64,000 bases of DNA from Natronobacterium gregoryi SP2 (GCF_000230715.2 NC_019792.1:2914001-2978000); one strand, 5' to 3'. Counted from the stretch's first letter, positions 53,994 to 62,504 are shown. Notes: generated from the letters alone by a model not told the origin. Numbers and translations are program-made.

Positions 53994-54091
53994 CGCACGA
54001 CCACCCCGTCACCGAGTGTGAAACGACCGTCGGTCGCTTCCGATTTGTGCCCGATGCCGTCGTGGTGGCTGTGGAACGTGACTCCGCTCAT
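53990..54091 (-). CDS. 33-aa His-rich ORF coupled to the bat-like gene
   Basis: A short frame from the ATG at 54091 to a TGA that overlaps the bat ATG (ATGA). The peptide has a histidine cluster (FHSHHDGIGHK) and a compact ending (DGRFTLGDGVVVR) that does not look random. No family identified. The overlap, third-position GC bias and conserved-looking phrasing support a real gene, perhaps a metal-binding modulator of Bat or a coupling leader. Confidence 0.5.
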   Translation of the reverse strand: MSGVTFHSHHDGIGHKSEATDGRFTLGDGVVVR

Positions 54092-54241
54092 ACTATCACC
54101 GATTCGGAACGACTCCGAGCGAGACCGAAGCCGCGAACGCGACGTCGAGAACCAATGTGACGCTCGTGGTCAGCCTCGCGGTGATAGAACGGTCAGTTCG
54201 AACGCGCTTGATAGGCAGGCCTTGATGTGCCAGCCGTTACG

Positions 54242-55498
54242 TTAGTTCAGTCGAACCAGCCGGTTCAGCGCGTACACCGTCCGGAGGACGTCGACGCTCT
54301 TGCCGCGGTCGAAGACGAGGTCGTCGGTCTCGAGGACGTGCTGGAGCGTCTCCTGCGAGGCGTGTTCCGGTGCCGCTGCGAGTCCCGCGTCGTTCTCCTC
54401 GATCCACTCCATCACGCGCAGGTCGCTCTTCGAATCGCCCATCACCAGCGCGAACGGGTCGTCGATCCCCAGAACCGAAAGTGCGCGCTCGACGCCGACG
54501 ACCTTGTTCAACTCGAGGCTGCCGATCTCGGCCGCGTCGGCCTCGTAGTAGGCGACGTCGACCCGCTCGAGGACGCCGGCGAGTGTCACAGGCGTCTCGT
54601 CGGCCTCGAGGTCTGGATAGACGCCTTCACCCTCGAGAACGGCCCTGATTTCGGGGTCCTGGGCGGCATAGAACGCGCGGGTCCAGTCGGCGACCGGTTC
54701 GCCTTCGAGGACGTCGTCAGCGCCGATCGCCGCCCTGACGGCGTCGGCGAGCAAGTCGAGCAGGTAGACCAGGCCGTCGTCGATGACGGCACGGGCCTGT
54801 GCGGAACCGGTTTCGTAGTTTGGTTTGAGAGTGACGTTGAATTCGTTGCCCTGCAGGTGACAGCCCCGTCGGAGTTTTTCGGGCGCTTCCCGAAGCACGC
54901 GAGAGCGTACAGCGTCGAAGATCGTCCGTATCTCCTCGTCGAGGTCCTCGTAGAGAAGTTGTTTCGTCTCCGCACCGTGGCCGGGCGTGAAAACTCCGGT
55001 CCCGGCCTCGTAGACGATCGAGAGGTCTCCCGAGTGGACGATTTCGCTTCCCAGCCCCTGAATCGCAAACCCCTTGACGTTCTCTAAGGTCTGGCCCGTA
55101 CAGATGATGATCGGGACTCCGGCCTCGTGAAACTCCGTCAAGACGTGCAGCGTCTCCCGTGGGATCTCGTTGTCCGTTCCACCTGCAGACCGGAGCGTCT
55201 CGTCGACGTCCAACACGAGGACGTTCACCGAACGACCGTACTTGGCCTCGAGATCAAGTGCAGTAAAAGCCTGATCGCGGTCGGCCCGCGAGGCCACCGC
55301 AGCGAAGGTTTCGCCGGCCGCAAACGCCGACCGAATCTCGTCTTTTCGCGCCTTGAGTTCCTCCGTTGCGTCCTGCCAGTGTTCTAGGGCCACCCGGGAG
55401 TCGACGGCCGGAAAGACGTCGACGAACTCCTGGTACTCACGTACCGTCTCGGTGTCGTGCTCGTCGTAGAGTCGGTAGACGAGATCGTACCGTTCCAT
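54242..55498 (-). CDS. HAD-superfamily hydrolase with N-terminal helical region
   Basis: A 418-residue protein. Residues 1-90 are helical and unassigned (YDLVYRLYDEHDTETVREYQE). Then HAD motif I VLVLDVDETLRS, motif II ICTGQTLEN and motif IV VMGDSKSDLRVME, the latter typical of the Cof/sucrose-phosphatase (IIB) subfamily whose large cap sits between motifs II and III (about 180-300). It should be a phosphatase with unknown substrate. Divergent from gfcR. Confidence 0.85.
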   Translation of the reverse strand: MERYDLVYRLYDEHDTETVREYQEFVDVFPAVDSRVALEHWQDATEELKARKDEIRSAFAAGETFAAVASRADRDQAFTALDLEAKYGRSVNVLVLDVDETLRSAGGTDNEIPRETLHVLTEFHEAGVPIIICTGQTLENVKGFAIQGLGSEIVHSGDLSIVYEAGTGVFTPGHGAETKQLLYEDLDEEIRTIFDAVRSRVLREAPEKLRRGCHLQGNEFNVTLKPNYETGSAQARAVIDDGLVYLLDLLADAVRAAIGADDVLEGEPVADWTRAFYAAQDPEIRAVLEGEGVYPDLEADETPVTLAGVLERVDVAYYEADAAEIGSLELNKVVGVERALSVLGIDDPFALVMGDSKSDLRVMEWIEENDAGLAAAPEHASQETLQHVLETDDLVFDRGKSVDVLRTVYALNRLVRLN

Positions 55499-55616
55499 GG
55501 TAGCAACAGTCAGCGGCGACGGAAAACCGTTTCCGATACCGGCTGCATTGCCCCGGCATGCCCGGCCTTTGCTGACGACGACACGAATTTAAAAACGGAA
55601 CCCGAACCCAGAGCGT

Positions 55617-56267
55617 ATGAAAAACGTCGACGACCTCATCGAGAGTGCTGCCGAACTCGCGGACCGTGGACTCTCGAAAGGCGAAATTGCGGACGAACTG
55701 AACGTCTCTCGAGAGACTGCAAGCTGGCTCGTCGAACGCAGCGATGCGACGCCACAGCCGACCAGCCAGCCGAGCCAGACGATCGATGGGGAAACCGGCC
55801 CGCAGGACATCCACGTCGACTGGTCGGCGATCGGTCGGGACAGCAAACGGATGCAATTTGTCGCGTCGGCGATGGCGGATCTACTCGCCAAACACGGCGA
55901 AGACGTCGACCTAACGATCGGCATCGAGAAAGCCGGCGGCCCCATCGCGATGCTCATCGCGCGGGAACTCGAGACCGATCTCGGAACCTACACGCCCGCG
56001 AAACACCAGTGGGAGGAAGGGGATCTCGAGGATCTAGGCGGAACCTTCAGTCGAAACTTCGCCGCTATCCGCGACCGCGAGTGTTACATCGTCGACGACA
56101 CGATCACTAGCGGCACTACCATGCGCGAGACGGTCGAGGCGATCCGTTCCGAGGGTGGCGAGCCACTCGCTTGCGTCGTCCTCGCCGACAAGCAGGGACT
56201 CGACGAAATCGACGGCGTGCCGGTCTACTCGCTGTTGCAAGTCATCAGCGTCGGCCAAGACGAGTAA
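55617..56267 (+). CDS. gfcR: Transcriptional regulator GfcR (PRTase-like)
   Basis: Sugar-metabolism regulator of 216 residues. The N-terminal helix-turn-helix (LADRGLSKGEIADELNVSRETASWLVERS) is fused to a phosphoribosyltransferase-like domain with PRPP loop CYIVDDTITSGTTM. The layout is that of GfcR, which in Haloferax volcanii activates genes of glucose and fructose breakdown. Older annotations call it orotate phosphoribosyltransferase-like, but the helix-turn-helix argues against a purely biosynthetic role. The ATG at 55617 gives the standard N-terminus. Confidence 0.92.
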   Translation: MKNVDDLIESAAELADRGLSKGEIADELNVSRETASWLVERSDATPQPTSQPSQTIDGETGPQDIHVDWSAIGRDSKRMQFVASAMADLLAKHGEDVDLTIGIEKAGGPIAMLIARELETDLGTYTPAKHQWEEGDLEDLGGTFSRNFAAIRDRECYIVDDTITSGTTMRETVEAIRSEGGEPLACVVLADKQGLDEIDGVPVYSLLQVISVGQDE

Positions 56268-56303
56268 CGCGCCTGCCTCGCGCCGCGGGTTGGCCGCTCC
56301 GAC

Positions 56304-56408
56304 TGATACGGTTTACTGTAAGTCATTTCCGGCACAACCGGGACTTGTCCGTGTCGGTCACTCTTGTGACTGCGATGTCGGGACCACTGAGCGACCGACA
56401 GCAGATAC
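56304..56408 (+). repeat. GATACGG palindromic element, diverged copy
   Basis: Starts TGATACGGTTTACTGTAAG, 37 bases after gfcR and before the convergent USP gene, and ends with GCAGATAC. The core has diverged from other copies (CCGGCACAACCGG). Unlike others it is not flush with a stop codon. Confidence 0.6.
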
Positions 56409-56478
56409 TCACTGATAAGTCTTGTCCAGTACCCACTATTCTGAAAATGCCATGGATCGGCTGCGCCGACCGCGCTCG

Positions 56479-57321
56479 TCAGGCCGTCCGATCCGGCGGG
56501 ACGAGCATCACGTTCCCGGTCGCTCGAGCCACGATCTCTTCTGAGACGCTTCCGAGCAACAGCCGGCGCAGACGGCTGTGGCCCCGGGAGCCGATCAGCG
56601 TCGTCGTCGGCTCGAACTCGGCCTCGGCAGCGAGGATCTCGTCGGCGGGATCGCCCCGTCGAACGTCGATCTGCGTTTCGATCCCCCACCCCTCGAGGCG
56701 GCCAGCCAGCTCCGACAGCCGTTCCTCGGGTTCGTCTTCGGCCGGCCCGGGGTCTTTCGGCGTTTCGACGTGGACGAGCGTCGCCTCCTGGGTCGCATGA
56801 CGCAGATACGAGAACGCCTCGAACGCGCGCTCGGCGTTTGCAGAGAAGTCCGTCGCGTACAGCAGCCGCCGGAAGAGCTGTTCGCGGACGACATCGGGAT
56901 CGTCAGCCGCGCGCTCGATCCGATTCACGAGCAGTGGCGTCACCGTCGTCCGCGCGAGGTTTCGTGCTGTCGATCCGATAACGCGGTTCTCGAGTGGGCT
57001 CTTTCCACGTGAACCGACCAGCGTCAGGTCCGCACCGAGCGTCTCGGCGATCCCGACGATGCGACGATGGGGCGTCCCGCGGACGATGTGGGCCTCTACA
57101 TCGAAGCCAGCGTCTCCGATAACCCGCTGGTACCGCTCGAGCGCTCGGCGCCGTCGCCCCTCGAAGTCCAGACCCGGCAGTCCAGCGTGCACGTTCGACG
57201 GAATAACCGTCACCAGATGCATCTCGTCGACGCCGATCCGTCCGAGACACTCGAGGCAGGTTTCGTTCTCGATCGTCGCCTCACTGGCAGCCGAGAGGTC
57301 AGTTGCACAGACCGCTTTCAT
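56479..57321 (-). CDS. Universal stress protein, two tandem USP domains
   Basis: A 280-residue cytoplasmic protein of two UspA folds. Each has a putative ATP-binding motif: GSRGKSPLENRVIGSTARN in the first and GSRGHSRLRRLLLGSVSEE in the second (pattern G-x2-G-x9-G-S/T). Domain starts are MKAVCATDLSAASEA and RRLLYATDFSANAER. The ATG at 57321 gives the family N-terminus; the frame begins 15 codons earlier. Likely binds ATP and acts in stress response. Confidence 0.92.
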   Translation of the reverse strand: MKAVCATDLSAASEATIENETCLECLGRIGVDEMHLVTVIPSNVHAGLPGLDFEGRRRRALERYQRVIGDAGFDVEAHIVRGTPHRRIVGIAETLGADLTLVGSRGKSPLENRVIGSTARNLARTTVTPLLVNRIERAADDPDVVREQLFRRLLYATDFSANAERAFEAFSYLRHATQEATLVHVETPKDPGPAEDEPEERLSELAGRLEGWGIETQIDVRRGDPADEILAAEAEFEPTTTLIGSRGHSRLRRLLLGSVSEEIVARATGNVMLVPPDRTA

Positions 57322-57680
57322 ACTGATGCTAGTCGGCGACGGTATAATATTGCTTCCCCTAATCAATACGTCTCTGGACGAACCGCTGTCTGGTTACACT
57401 CGAGCGATCGATATCGTCGATTGCAGCGGCGGCGAAAACACTCGTCGCGCCCAGCTCAGAAAGCGCATCGCCACGGTGCGCACCAGCCGTTAGGTGAGGG
57501 ATCGTCTCGGTGACTATATCCGTGAAACGTATGGGAATATTCTCGTGGGATAGTCGTGCCATATCCCACAGTAATATTGTGTGCAAGTCCCAAAAGCATT
57601 ATACACTCTCCCCGGTTAGTGGATATTGAGTAGAAAACCATGATTCGGACACAAACGATTACAATCTGGGTGAGCGGCGA
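57322..57680. other. Divergent promoter region of the TauE operon (about 360 bases)
   Basis: No gene other than a 14-codon mini-ORF (57640-57684) whose TGA overlaps the ATG of the 48-aa gene. Holds the palindrome and TATA box listed separately. Confidence 0.5.
57545..57569 (+). promoter_or_regulatory. Perfect palindrome upstream of the TauE operon
   Basis: GTGGGATA and TATCCCAC form an 8-base inverted repeat with a 9-base spacer, 110-135 bases before the operon. About 20 bases further on, CCAAAAGCATTATA (57590-57603) is the likely BRE/TATA. The palindrome is a candidate operator. Confidence 0.55.
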
Positions 57681-57827
57681 ATGATCGACGTCGCGCTTTC
57701 TTCACCGGTACAGGCCACGCTGCTCGTCGCCATCGTCCTCGTCGAAGCGATCGGTCTCTACGTCGGCTACGGCGTCGTCGAACGAGCGGTCGCACCATCC
57801 CTACTCGAAACGATCGAGAACGCATAA
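57681..57827 (+). CDS. 48-aa membrane protein preceding the TauE exporter (DUF7512-like)
   Basis: One membrane helix (VQATLLVAIVLVEAIGLYVGYGVVERAV) in a 48-residue protein. It ends one base before the ATG of the exporter gene, so the two are in one operon. Small proteins of this form precede TauE/SafE genes in other haloarchaea (DUF7512, recalled). It could be a subunit of the exporter. Confidence 0.8.
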   Translation: MIDVALSSPVQATLLVAIVLVEAIGLYVGYGVVERAVAPSLLETIENA

Positions 57828-57828
57828 G

Positions 57829-58854
57829 ATGGAGCCACTCGGACTGAGTGTCGGACTCCTGGCGTTGTTCGTCGCTTTCGGCTTCATGGTCGGAGTCTTC
57901 TTTGGCTTCTTCGGGATGGGCGGCTCGTTCCTCGTGACACCCGCGCTGTTGATCCTCGGCTACCCAGCACCGGTCGCGATCGGTAGTTCGATGGCGTTTG
58001 TCTTCGGGACGGCCGTCATCGCGACGATGAAACACCACGACGTCGGACAGGTCGACTACAAGCTCGGCGCGTTGATGTTCGTCGGGATCGCCGTCGGCAT
58101 CGAGGCCGGAAAGATGCTCGTCTACGGCCTCGAGGCGATCGGTCGAGCCGAGCTGGTCGTCGGTATCGCGTACGTGCTGTTGCTCGCGGCGATCGGTGTG
58201 TTGTTCGTCCGGAGTGCGCTCGAGCAGGCCGCCGATTCCGACGGTGAAAACGACGTTGGAGACGACGACATCCCGGATATCGCGAAGAAGATCAAGTCCT
58301 ACAACGTCCCGCCGATGGTGACGCTGACCGACGGGAGCAAGGCGTCGATGTGGACGATTTCGGGCGTCGGTGGTGGCGTCGGCGTCGTCTCCGGCTTCCT
58401 TGGCGTCGGCGGCGGGTTCATCCGTATGCCCGCGATCTACTACCTCATCGGCGTCCCCCTCGCTGCCGCCGTCGGGACGAGTCTCTTCGGCGCGCTCATG
58501 TCGGGAGCCGTCGGAGCCTTCACGTACGGATTAGACGGTGTCGTCGACCTCGGAATCGTGACGGGCCTGTTGGCCGGGAGCGCACTCGGTGCTCGCATCG
58601 GCTCGGCAGCGACGGCCTACGTCGACGAGGACGACGTCACCATCTACTTCGGGATCATGCTGTTGTTGGCGAGCCTCGCGGTCGCTCTCGGCGAACTCGC
58701 CACCTGGCTCGCTATGCCGGTTCTCGATACGATGAGCTTCGTTCTGCTGGTCGGCTCGTCGGCGTTCGTCACGGCCGTCATCTTCTACTACGGTGCACAG
58801 GCCATTCGAACGCACGACGTCGAACCAACTGCCGCTCCGGAAGGGAGTGATTGA
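57829..58854 (+). CDS. TauE/SafE family anion exporter
   Basis: Integral membrane protein of 341 residues, two homologous halves of about four helices. The halves begin FGFFGMGGSFLVTPALLILGYPAPVAIG and SGFLGVGGGFIRMPAIYYLIGVPLAAAVG, the paired G-x-GG-F-P motifs of the TauE/SafE family. An acidic linker (DSDGENDVGDDDIPD) lies between them. The family exports sulfite, sulfoacetate or other sulfonates; the nearby redox-type regulator (62100) fits a role in sulfur metabolism, but this is inference. Confidence 0.88.
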   Translation: MEPLGLSVGLLALFVAFGFMVGVFFGFFGMGGSFLVTPALLILGYPAPVAIGSSMAFVFGTAVIATMKHHDVGQVDYKLGALMFVGIAVGIEAGKMLVYGLEAIGRAELVVGIAYVLLLAAIGVLFVRSALEQAADSDGENDVGDDDIPDIAKKIKSYNVPPMVTLTDGSKASMWTISGVGGGVGVVSGFLGVGGGFIRMPAIYYLIGVPLAAAVGTSLFGALMSGAVGAFTYGLDGVVDLGIVTGLLAGSALGARIGSAATAYVDEDDVTIYFGIMLLLASLAVALGELATWLAMPVLDTMSFVLLVGSSAFVTAVIFYYGAQAIRTHDVEPTAAPEGSD

Positions 58855-59206
58855 TCGTGGCGAGTGAAAAGACGATTGTGTTCGACGCATCGCTCTACCA
58901 GTCCGGACGGGCCGTCAGTGATCGGTCGCGATACTTGGTACCGTCGTCGCCACAGAGCCGGTGACGTTCGAGCGATCGGGGCAACGACTCCGGACTTCGT
59001 CGAAAAGACGACCGCCGATCTCAACGCCGAGATTTCGAACGGCCGTATTGCGGCCTGCTTACCCACGAGGACGGTCGGACGGCGGTTCCCACCGACGGCC
59101 ACGAACTACGTAACGAAGACCGGAGCTCCCGTCTCGAGCAGACGGACAGTCGACGAAGCTAGCGGTTCCATCTACTGGCGGAGCAGGCCGAGTGCCTCGG
59201 GGTCGT

Positions 59207-59298
59207 ACGGAAATCGACGATTTCCGTGACCGAGCGGAGCAAAGCCCGCGATGCCTCCGGGACCGCTTCTCACTTGACGACGAGACGCTTCGCGTCTC
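59207..59298. repeat. Two strong hairpins
   Basis: ACGGAAATC/GATTTCCGT with a 3-base loop (9-bp perfect stem) and, about 55 bases on, CGAGACGC/GCGTCTCG with a 3-base loop (8-bp perfect stem). Possible terminators or part of an untranslated RNA. Confidence 0.5.
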
Positions 59299-59390
59299 GA
59301 ACCACTTGATCCGAGGCGGTTCACACGACTGCACGCCTGCCGACTCACAGTCGGTTCGTCTGTTCTACCGACCGCACGTTCCGGGTAGTG

Positions 59391-59438
59391 GCACCTGCTG
59401 TATTGTGCCATACCTCCAAAACCATTATATGCAGGTGC
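59391..59438 (+). promoter_or_regulatory. Palindrome-flanked promoter of the second APC-USP gene
   Basis: A perfect 8-base inverted repeat, GCACCTGC (59391-59398) and GCAGGTGC (59431-59438), brackets GTGCCATA and CCAAAACCATTATA, the likely BRE/TATA. GTGCCATA and a CCAAAA-N-CATTATA box also occur upstream of the TauE operon. Confidence 0.55.
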
Positions 59439-59459
59439 TCCATACATAGAATTGTTTGA

Positions 59460-59657
59460 ATGAGTAAATTCCACACACAAGTAGAAGACAATCCTGTGGT
59501 CAGCAGAGAACCGCTCTCAAGGCGCTCACATCTGACGTGGCGACGCCAGCTGGCGACGCGTGGTGGAGTGAAGACACCTCTCTCGGATAGAGATTGGTGC
59601 CGGAAACACAATCACAGCGCACAGGCCGAGGTGAGAGTCCAATGGCGTCGGGACTGA
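59460..59657 (+). CDS. Possible upstream ORF overlapping the APC-USP start
   Basis: A 65-codon frame whose ATG lies about 30 bases after the TATA box, the normal distance for a first leaderless gene. The product is basic (LSRRSHLTWRRQLATRGG), unlike typical halophile proteins. It overlaps the APC-USP ATG and may be a regulatory leader or chance. Confidence 0.25.
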   Translation: MSKFHTQVEDNPVVSREPLSRRSHLTWRRQLATRGGVKTPLSDRDWCRKHNHSAQAEVRVQWRRD

Positions 59658-61948
59658 ATCGCGACCTCGGACTGGCAGAAGTCGTCGCGATCAGTATCGG
59701 CGCGATGGTCGGGTCGGGTATCTTCATTCTGCCGGCACTGGCCTACGAGATCGCCGGTCCGACGGTCGTTCTCGCGTACGTGCTGGCAGGACTGCTCGTG
59801 ATTCCAGCGGCACTGTCGAAGTCGGAGATGGCGACCGCGATGCCGGAAGACGGGGGTACCTACGTCTACATCGAGCGCGGTATGGGACCGCTTCTGGGAA
59901 CGGTCGCGGGGATCGGAACCTGGTTCTCGCTGTCGTTCAAGGGAGCACTGGCGCTCGTCGGCGGCGTGCCGTATCTCCTCTACGTGATCGAGCGCGATCT
60001 CACACCGGAAACAGTCACCGCGATCGCGCTCGGCATCGCGGTACTGTTGATCCTGCTCAACGTCGTCGGCTCCGACGTCACCGGCCGATTCCAGGTCGGA
60101 ATCGTCGCGGTCATGCTCGCGGCGATGGTCTGGTTCGTCGTCGGAAGTGGACTCTCGCTGGAGAGTACACGCCTCGAGGGCGCTCTCGATCCCCGCTCTT
60201 CCGGTCTCCTGGTGGCGACAGGTGCCGTCTTCGTCTCCTACGCGGGCGTCACCAAGATCGCAAGCGTCGCCGAGGAGATCGAGAACCCCTCGCGGAACAT
60301 CCCGCTTGGCATGCTCGTCTCGCTTGCGTTTACGACGTTGCTGTACGTCCTCGTCGTCGCGGTTCTCGTCGGTGTGACCCCGGCCGACGTACTTACCGCG
60401 ACCGACGCACCGGTCGCCGTCGCCGCCGAGCAGACGCTCGGCACGATCGGTGTCGTCGCAGTCGTCGCCGCGGCGTTGCTAGCGCTCGTAAGCACTGCGA
60501 ACGCAGGCGTTCTCTCCGCGTCGCGGTACCCTTTCGCGATGGCACGCGACGACCTCGTGCCGTCGTCGTTCGAGGAGCTACATCCTCGGTTCAACACACC
60601 GCTCAAGGCGATTACGCTTACCGGGGCGGTCATTCTGGTGTTGATCGCGTTCGTTCCGATCCTCCAGATCGCGAAACTCGCATCTGCGTTTCAGGTGCTC
60701 GTGTTCGTCCTCGTCAACCTCTCGGTGATCGGGTTCCGCGAGGGTGCCGTCGACGACTACGATCCAGACTTCGTCTCACCGCTGTATCCGTGGCTCCAAC
60801 TCGCCGGCATCGTCGGCGGCCTCGTCGTGTTGGCGACGATGGGAACGGTGCCGTTCGTCGGCGCGATGGTCATCACCGCCGGTGCGATGGCGTGGTACTA
60901 CGCCTACGCGCGCCGTCACATCGACCGGGAAGGAGCAGCCCGTGCTGGCGTCCGCGAGAACGTGAGCGAACGAGCACTCGAGCGGACCGAAAAACTGTTC
61001 GGCTCGGACGCGGAGTACGACGTTCTCGTCGCGATCACCGACGACACGTCGCCGGACGCGAGACGCGACATGCTCCGGATGGCGACGGACATGGGGTGGC
61101 TGCGATCGACGACCGTCTCTGTCGTCGAGTTCGTAGACGTCCCCCATCGGCTGTTCGCCGAAGACCACCCCGACGTGTTCGACGACGACGTTCCCACGTG
61201 GCTCCCGACCAGCGGCGACGATGCACCTTCGTGGTTCCCAGAGGACCACGACGTCCACCGGCCAGTCCGCCCGTCCGGTGGCACGACGACAACCGACCGC
61301 TCCGCCGTCACGGACGCACGTATCGAGTACCGAGAAGTCGACACGGAAGACCACAACCGTGCAATCGTCGACTTCGCGACCTACGGCGACTACGACCTGC
61401 TCGTCGCCGAACGAGACCCCTCCGAGTTCCACCAGCGACTGTTCGGCAGCGACACCGACTGGCTGCTCGAGAACGCACCCTGTGACGTGTTACTGGTCGA
61501 GGACGACGGGTTCGACGACGCCGACGAGATCGCAGTCGTCGCCAACCGCGGAGCCTACGATCCACTGAAGCTCCTGTTCGCCGACGCCGTCGCCGAAGAG
61601 ACCGGTGCGCAGATCAACCTCTTGCAGGCGATCCCCGAACGCGCACCCGAACGGCAGCGCGAACAGGTCGAACGCTACCACGAAACGGTGATCTCAACGC
61701 TGACGGTTGCAGCGCGATCGACGATCATCGAGACCGACGACGAGGTTACCGGCCTCTCGCGGTTCGTCGGCGACGCCGATCTGCTGGTGACTGGCGTCGA
61801 CCGGACTGGACTCACCGCCCGCCTGCTCGGCCGGCCTGGCAATCGACTCGTCGACGCAGCCGAGACGACCGCAGTGATGATCCAGACCCACGACGGACGC
61901 CAGCCTGGACTGGTACAGCGGCTCCTGATGAATCACCTCTTTAGCTGA
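59642..61948 (+). CDS. APC-family amino acid transporter with C-terminal USP domains (paralogue)
   Basis: Second APC-USP fusion, 768 residues from the ATG at 59642, similar in nearly every segment to the one at 36668. Helix 1 has GAMVGSGIFILPA, helix 6 FVSYAGVTKIASVAEEIENP, and the permease (about 430 residues) is followed by the USP-like pair (EYDVLVAITDD; ADEIAVVANRGAYDPLKLL). An insertion near residues 520-565 (a Pro/Trp-rich loop with SWFPEDHDVH) distinguishes it. A GAGGTGAG Shine-Dalgarno-like stretch precedes the ATG. The regulator gene follows 150 bases on. Confidence 0.9.
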   Translation: MASGLNRDLGLAEVVAISIGAMVGSGIFILPALAYEIAGPTVVLAYVLAGLLVIPAALSKSEMATAMPEDGGTYVYIERGMGPLLGTVAGIGTWFSLSFKGALALVGGVPYLLYVIERDLTPETVTAIALGIAVLLILLNVVGSDVTGRFQVGIVAVMLAAMVWFVVGSGLSLESTRLEGALDPRSSGLLVATGAVFVSYAGVTKIASVAEEIENPSRNIPLGMLVSLAFTTLLYVLVVAVLVGVTPADVLTATDAPVAVAAEQTLGTIGVVAVVAAALLALVSTANAGVLSASRYPFAMARDDLVPSSFEELHPRFNTPLKAITLTGAVILVLIAFVPILQIAKLASAFQVLVFVLVNLSVIGFREGAVDDYDPDFVSPLYPWLQLAGIVGGLVVLATMGTVPFVGAMVITAGAMAWYYAYARRHIDREGAARAGVRENVSERALERTEKLFGSDAEYDVLVAITDDTSPDARRDMLRMATDMGWLRSTTVSVVEFVDVPHRLFAEDHPDVFDDDVPTWLPTSGDDAPSWFPEDHDVHRPVRPSGGTTTTDRSAVTDARIEYREVDTEDHNRAIVDFATYGDYDLLVAERDPSEFHQRLFGSDTDWLLENAPCDVLLVEDDGFDDADEIAVVANRGAYDPLKLLFADAVAEETGAQINLLQAIPERAPERQREQVERYHETVISTLTVAARSTIIETDDEVTGLSRFVGDADLLVTGVDRTGLTARLLGRPGNRLVDAAETTAVMIQTHDGRQPGLVQRLLMNHLFS

Positions 61949-62044
61949 CGAAGACATCCCGGCCGGGCGAGGCGGTGTGACGAGCCAGCGCAACGCCGCC
62001 GTCGCTCCTCGAACGGTCGTCGGTGCCTGCACGACCCGCAAGTG

Positions 62045-62069
62045 GGATTGTACAATACTCACACAATCC
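62045..62069 (+). promoter_or_regulatory. Palindrome upstream of the cysteine-bearing regulator
   Basis: GGATTGT and ACAATCC form a perfect 7-base inverted repeat (62045-62051 and 62063-62069), overlapping a second palindrome ATTGTACAAT (62047-62056). TTTTACGG follows as a possible TATA box before the ATG at 62100. It is a likely autoregulatory operator. Confidence 0.55.
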
Positions 62070-62099
62070 TTTTACGGGTGCACCTCTTATCTCGACGTA

Positions 62100-62504
62100 A
62101 TGGCTAATTCGATGGCAGAGCAACTCCAGCAAGACATGAAGTGTGAAGGGCTGCTGGAGTGTATTCACGGTCTCAAGCAACTCGACAAGGAGTGTTTCCG
62201 GGCGATGGTCGAGGCCGACGAACCGTTGACGATCGACGACGTCGCCGAACGCGTCGACCGCGAACGGTCGACGGCCTACCGCTCGATCCAACGCCTCCTT
62301 CAGAGCGGGTTCATCCAGAAAGAGCAGATCAACTACGATCAGGGTGGCTACTACCACGTCTACTACCCGACCGATCCCGAACAGATCGCCGACGACATGC
62401 AGCGGATGCTCAACGACTGGTACGCCAAGATGGGCCAGCTCATCCAGGAGTTCGAGGACAAGTACGAGGGTGTCGAAGAGACCACGGTCTCTGCCGAGCG
62501 TTGA
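62100..62504 (+). CDS. Winged-helix regulator with N-terminal cysteines (TrmB-like)
   Basis: A 134-residue DNA-binding protein. Two cysteines flank a short helix at the start (MKCEGLLEC, spaced C-x5-C), with a third in DKECFRAM. The winged helix is LTIDDVAERVDRERSTAYRSIQRLLQSGFIQKEQ with wing QGGYYHVYYPTDP. A C-terminal helix (ADDMQRMLNDWYAKMGQLIQEF) probably dimerises. The cysteines suggest a redox or metal sensor. I start at the ATG at 62100; the longer frame crosses the promoter. It is plausible as regulator of the APC-USP and TauE promoters. Confidence 0.82.
   Translation: MANSMAEQLQQDMKCEGLLECIHGLKQLDKECFRAMVEADEPLTIDDVAERVDRERSTAYRSIQRLLQSGFIQKEQINYDQGGYYHVYYPTDPEQIADDMQRMLNDWYAKMGQLIQEFEDKYEGVEETTVSAER

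Larger units (their letters stand above)
58855..59641. other. Gene-poor region of about 790 bases
   Basis: The first part has a doubtful 35-codon frame starting with GTG at 58857. Two strong hairpins lie at 59207-59227 and about 59280-59298. The promoter of the second APC-USP gene is at 59391-59438, followed by a possible upstream ORF (59460-59657). No other gene is supported. Confidence 0.45.

Noticed and set aside
58857-58964. 35-codon GTG frame after the TauE gene
   Set aside because: Its first codons look plausible but it ends quickly and has no family or coupling evidence; noted only in the gap description.
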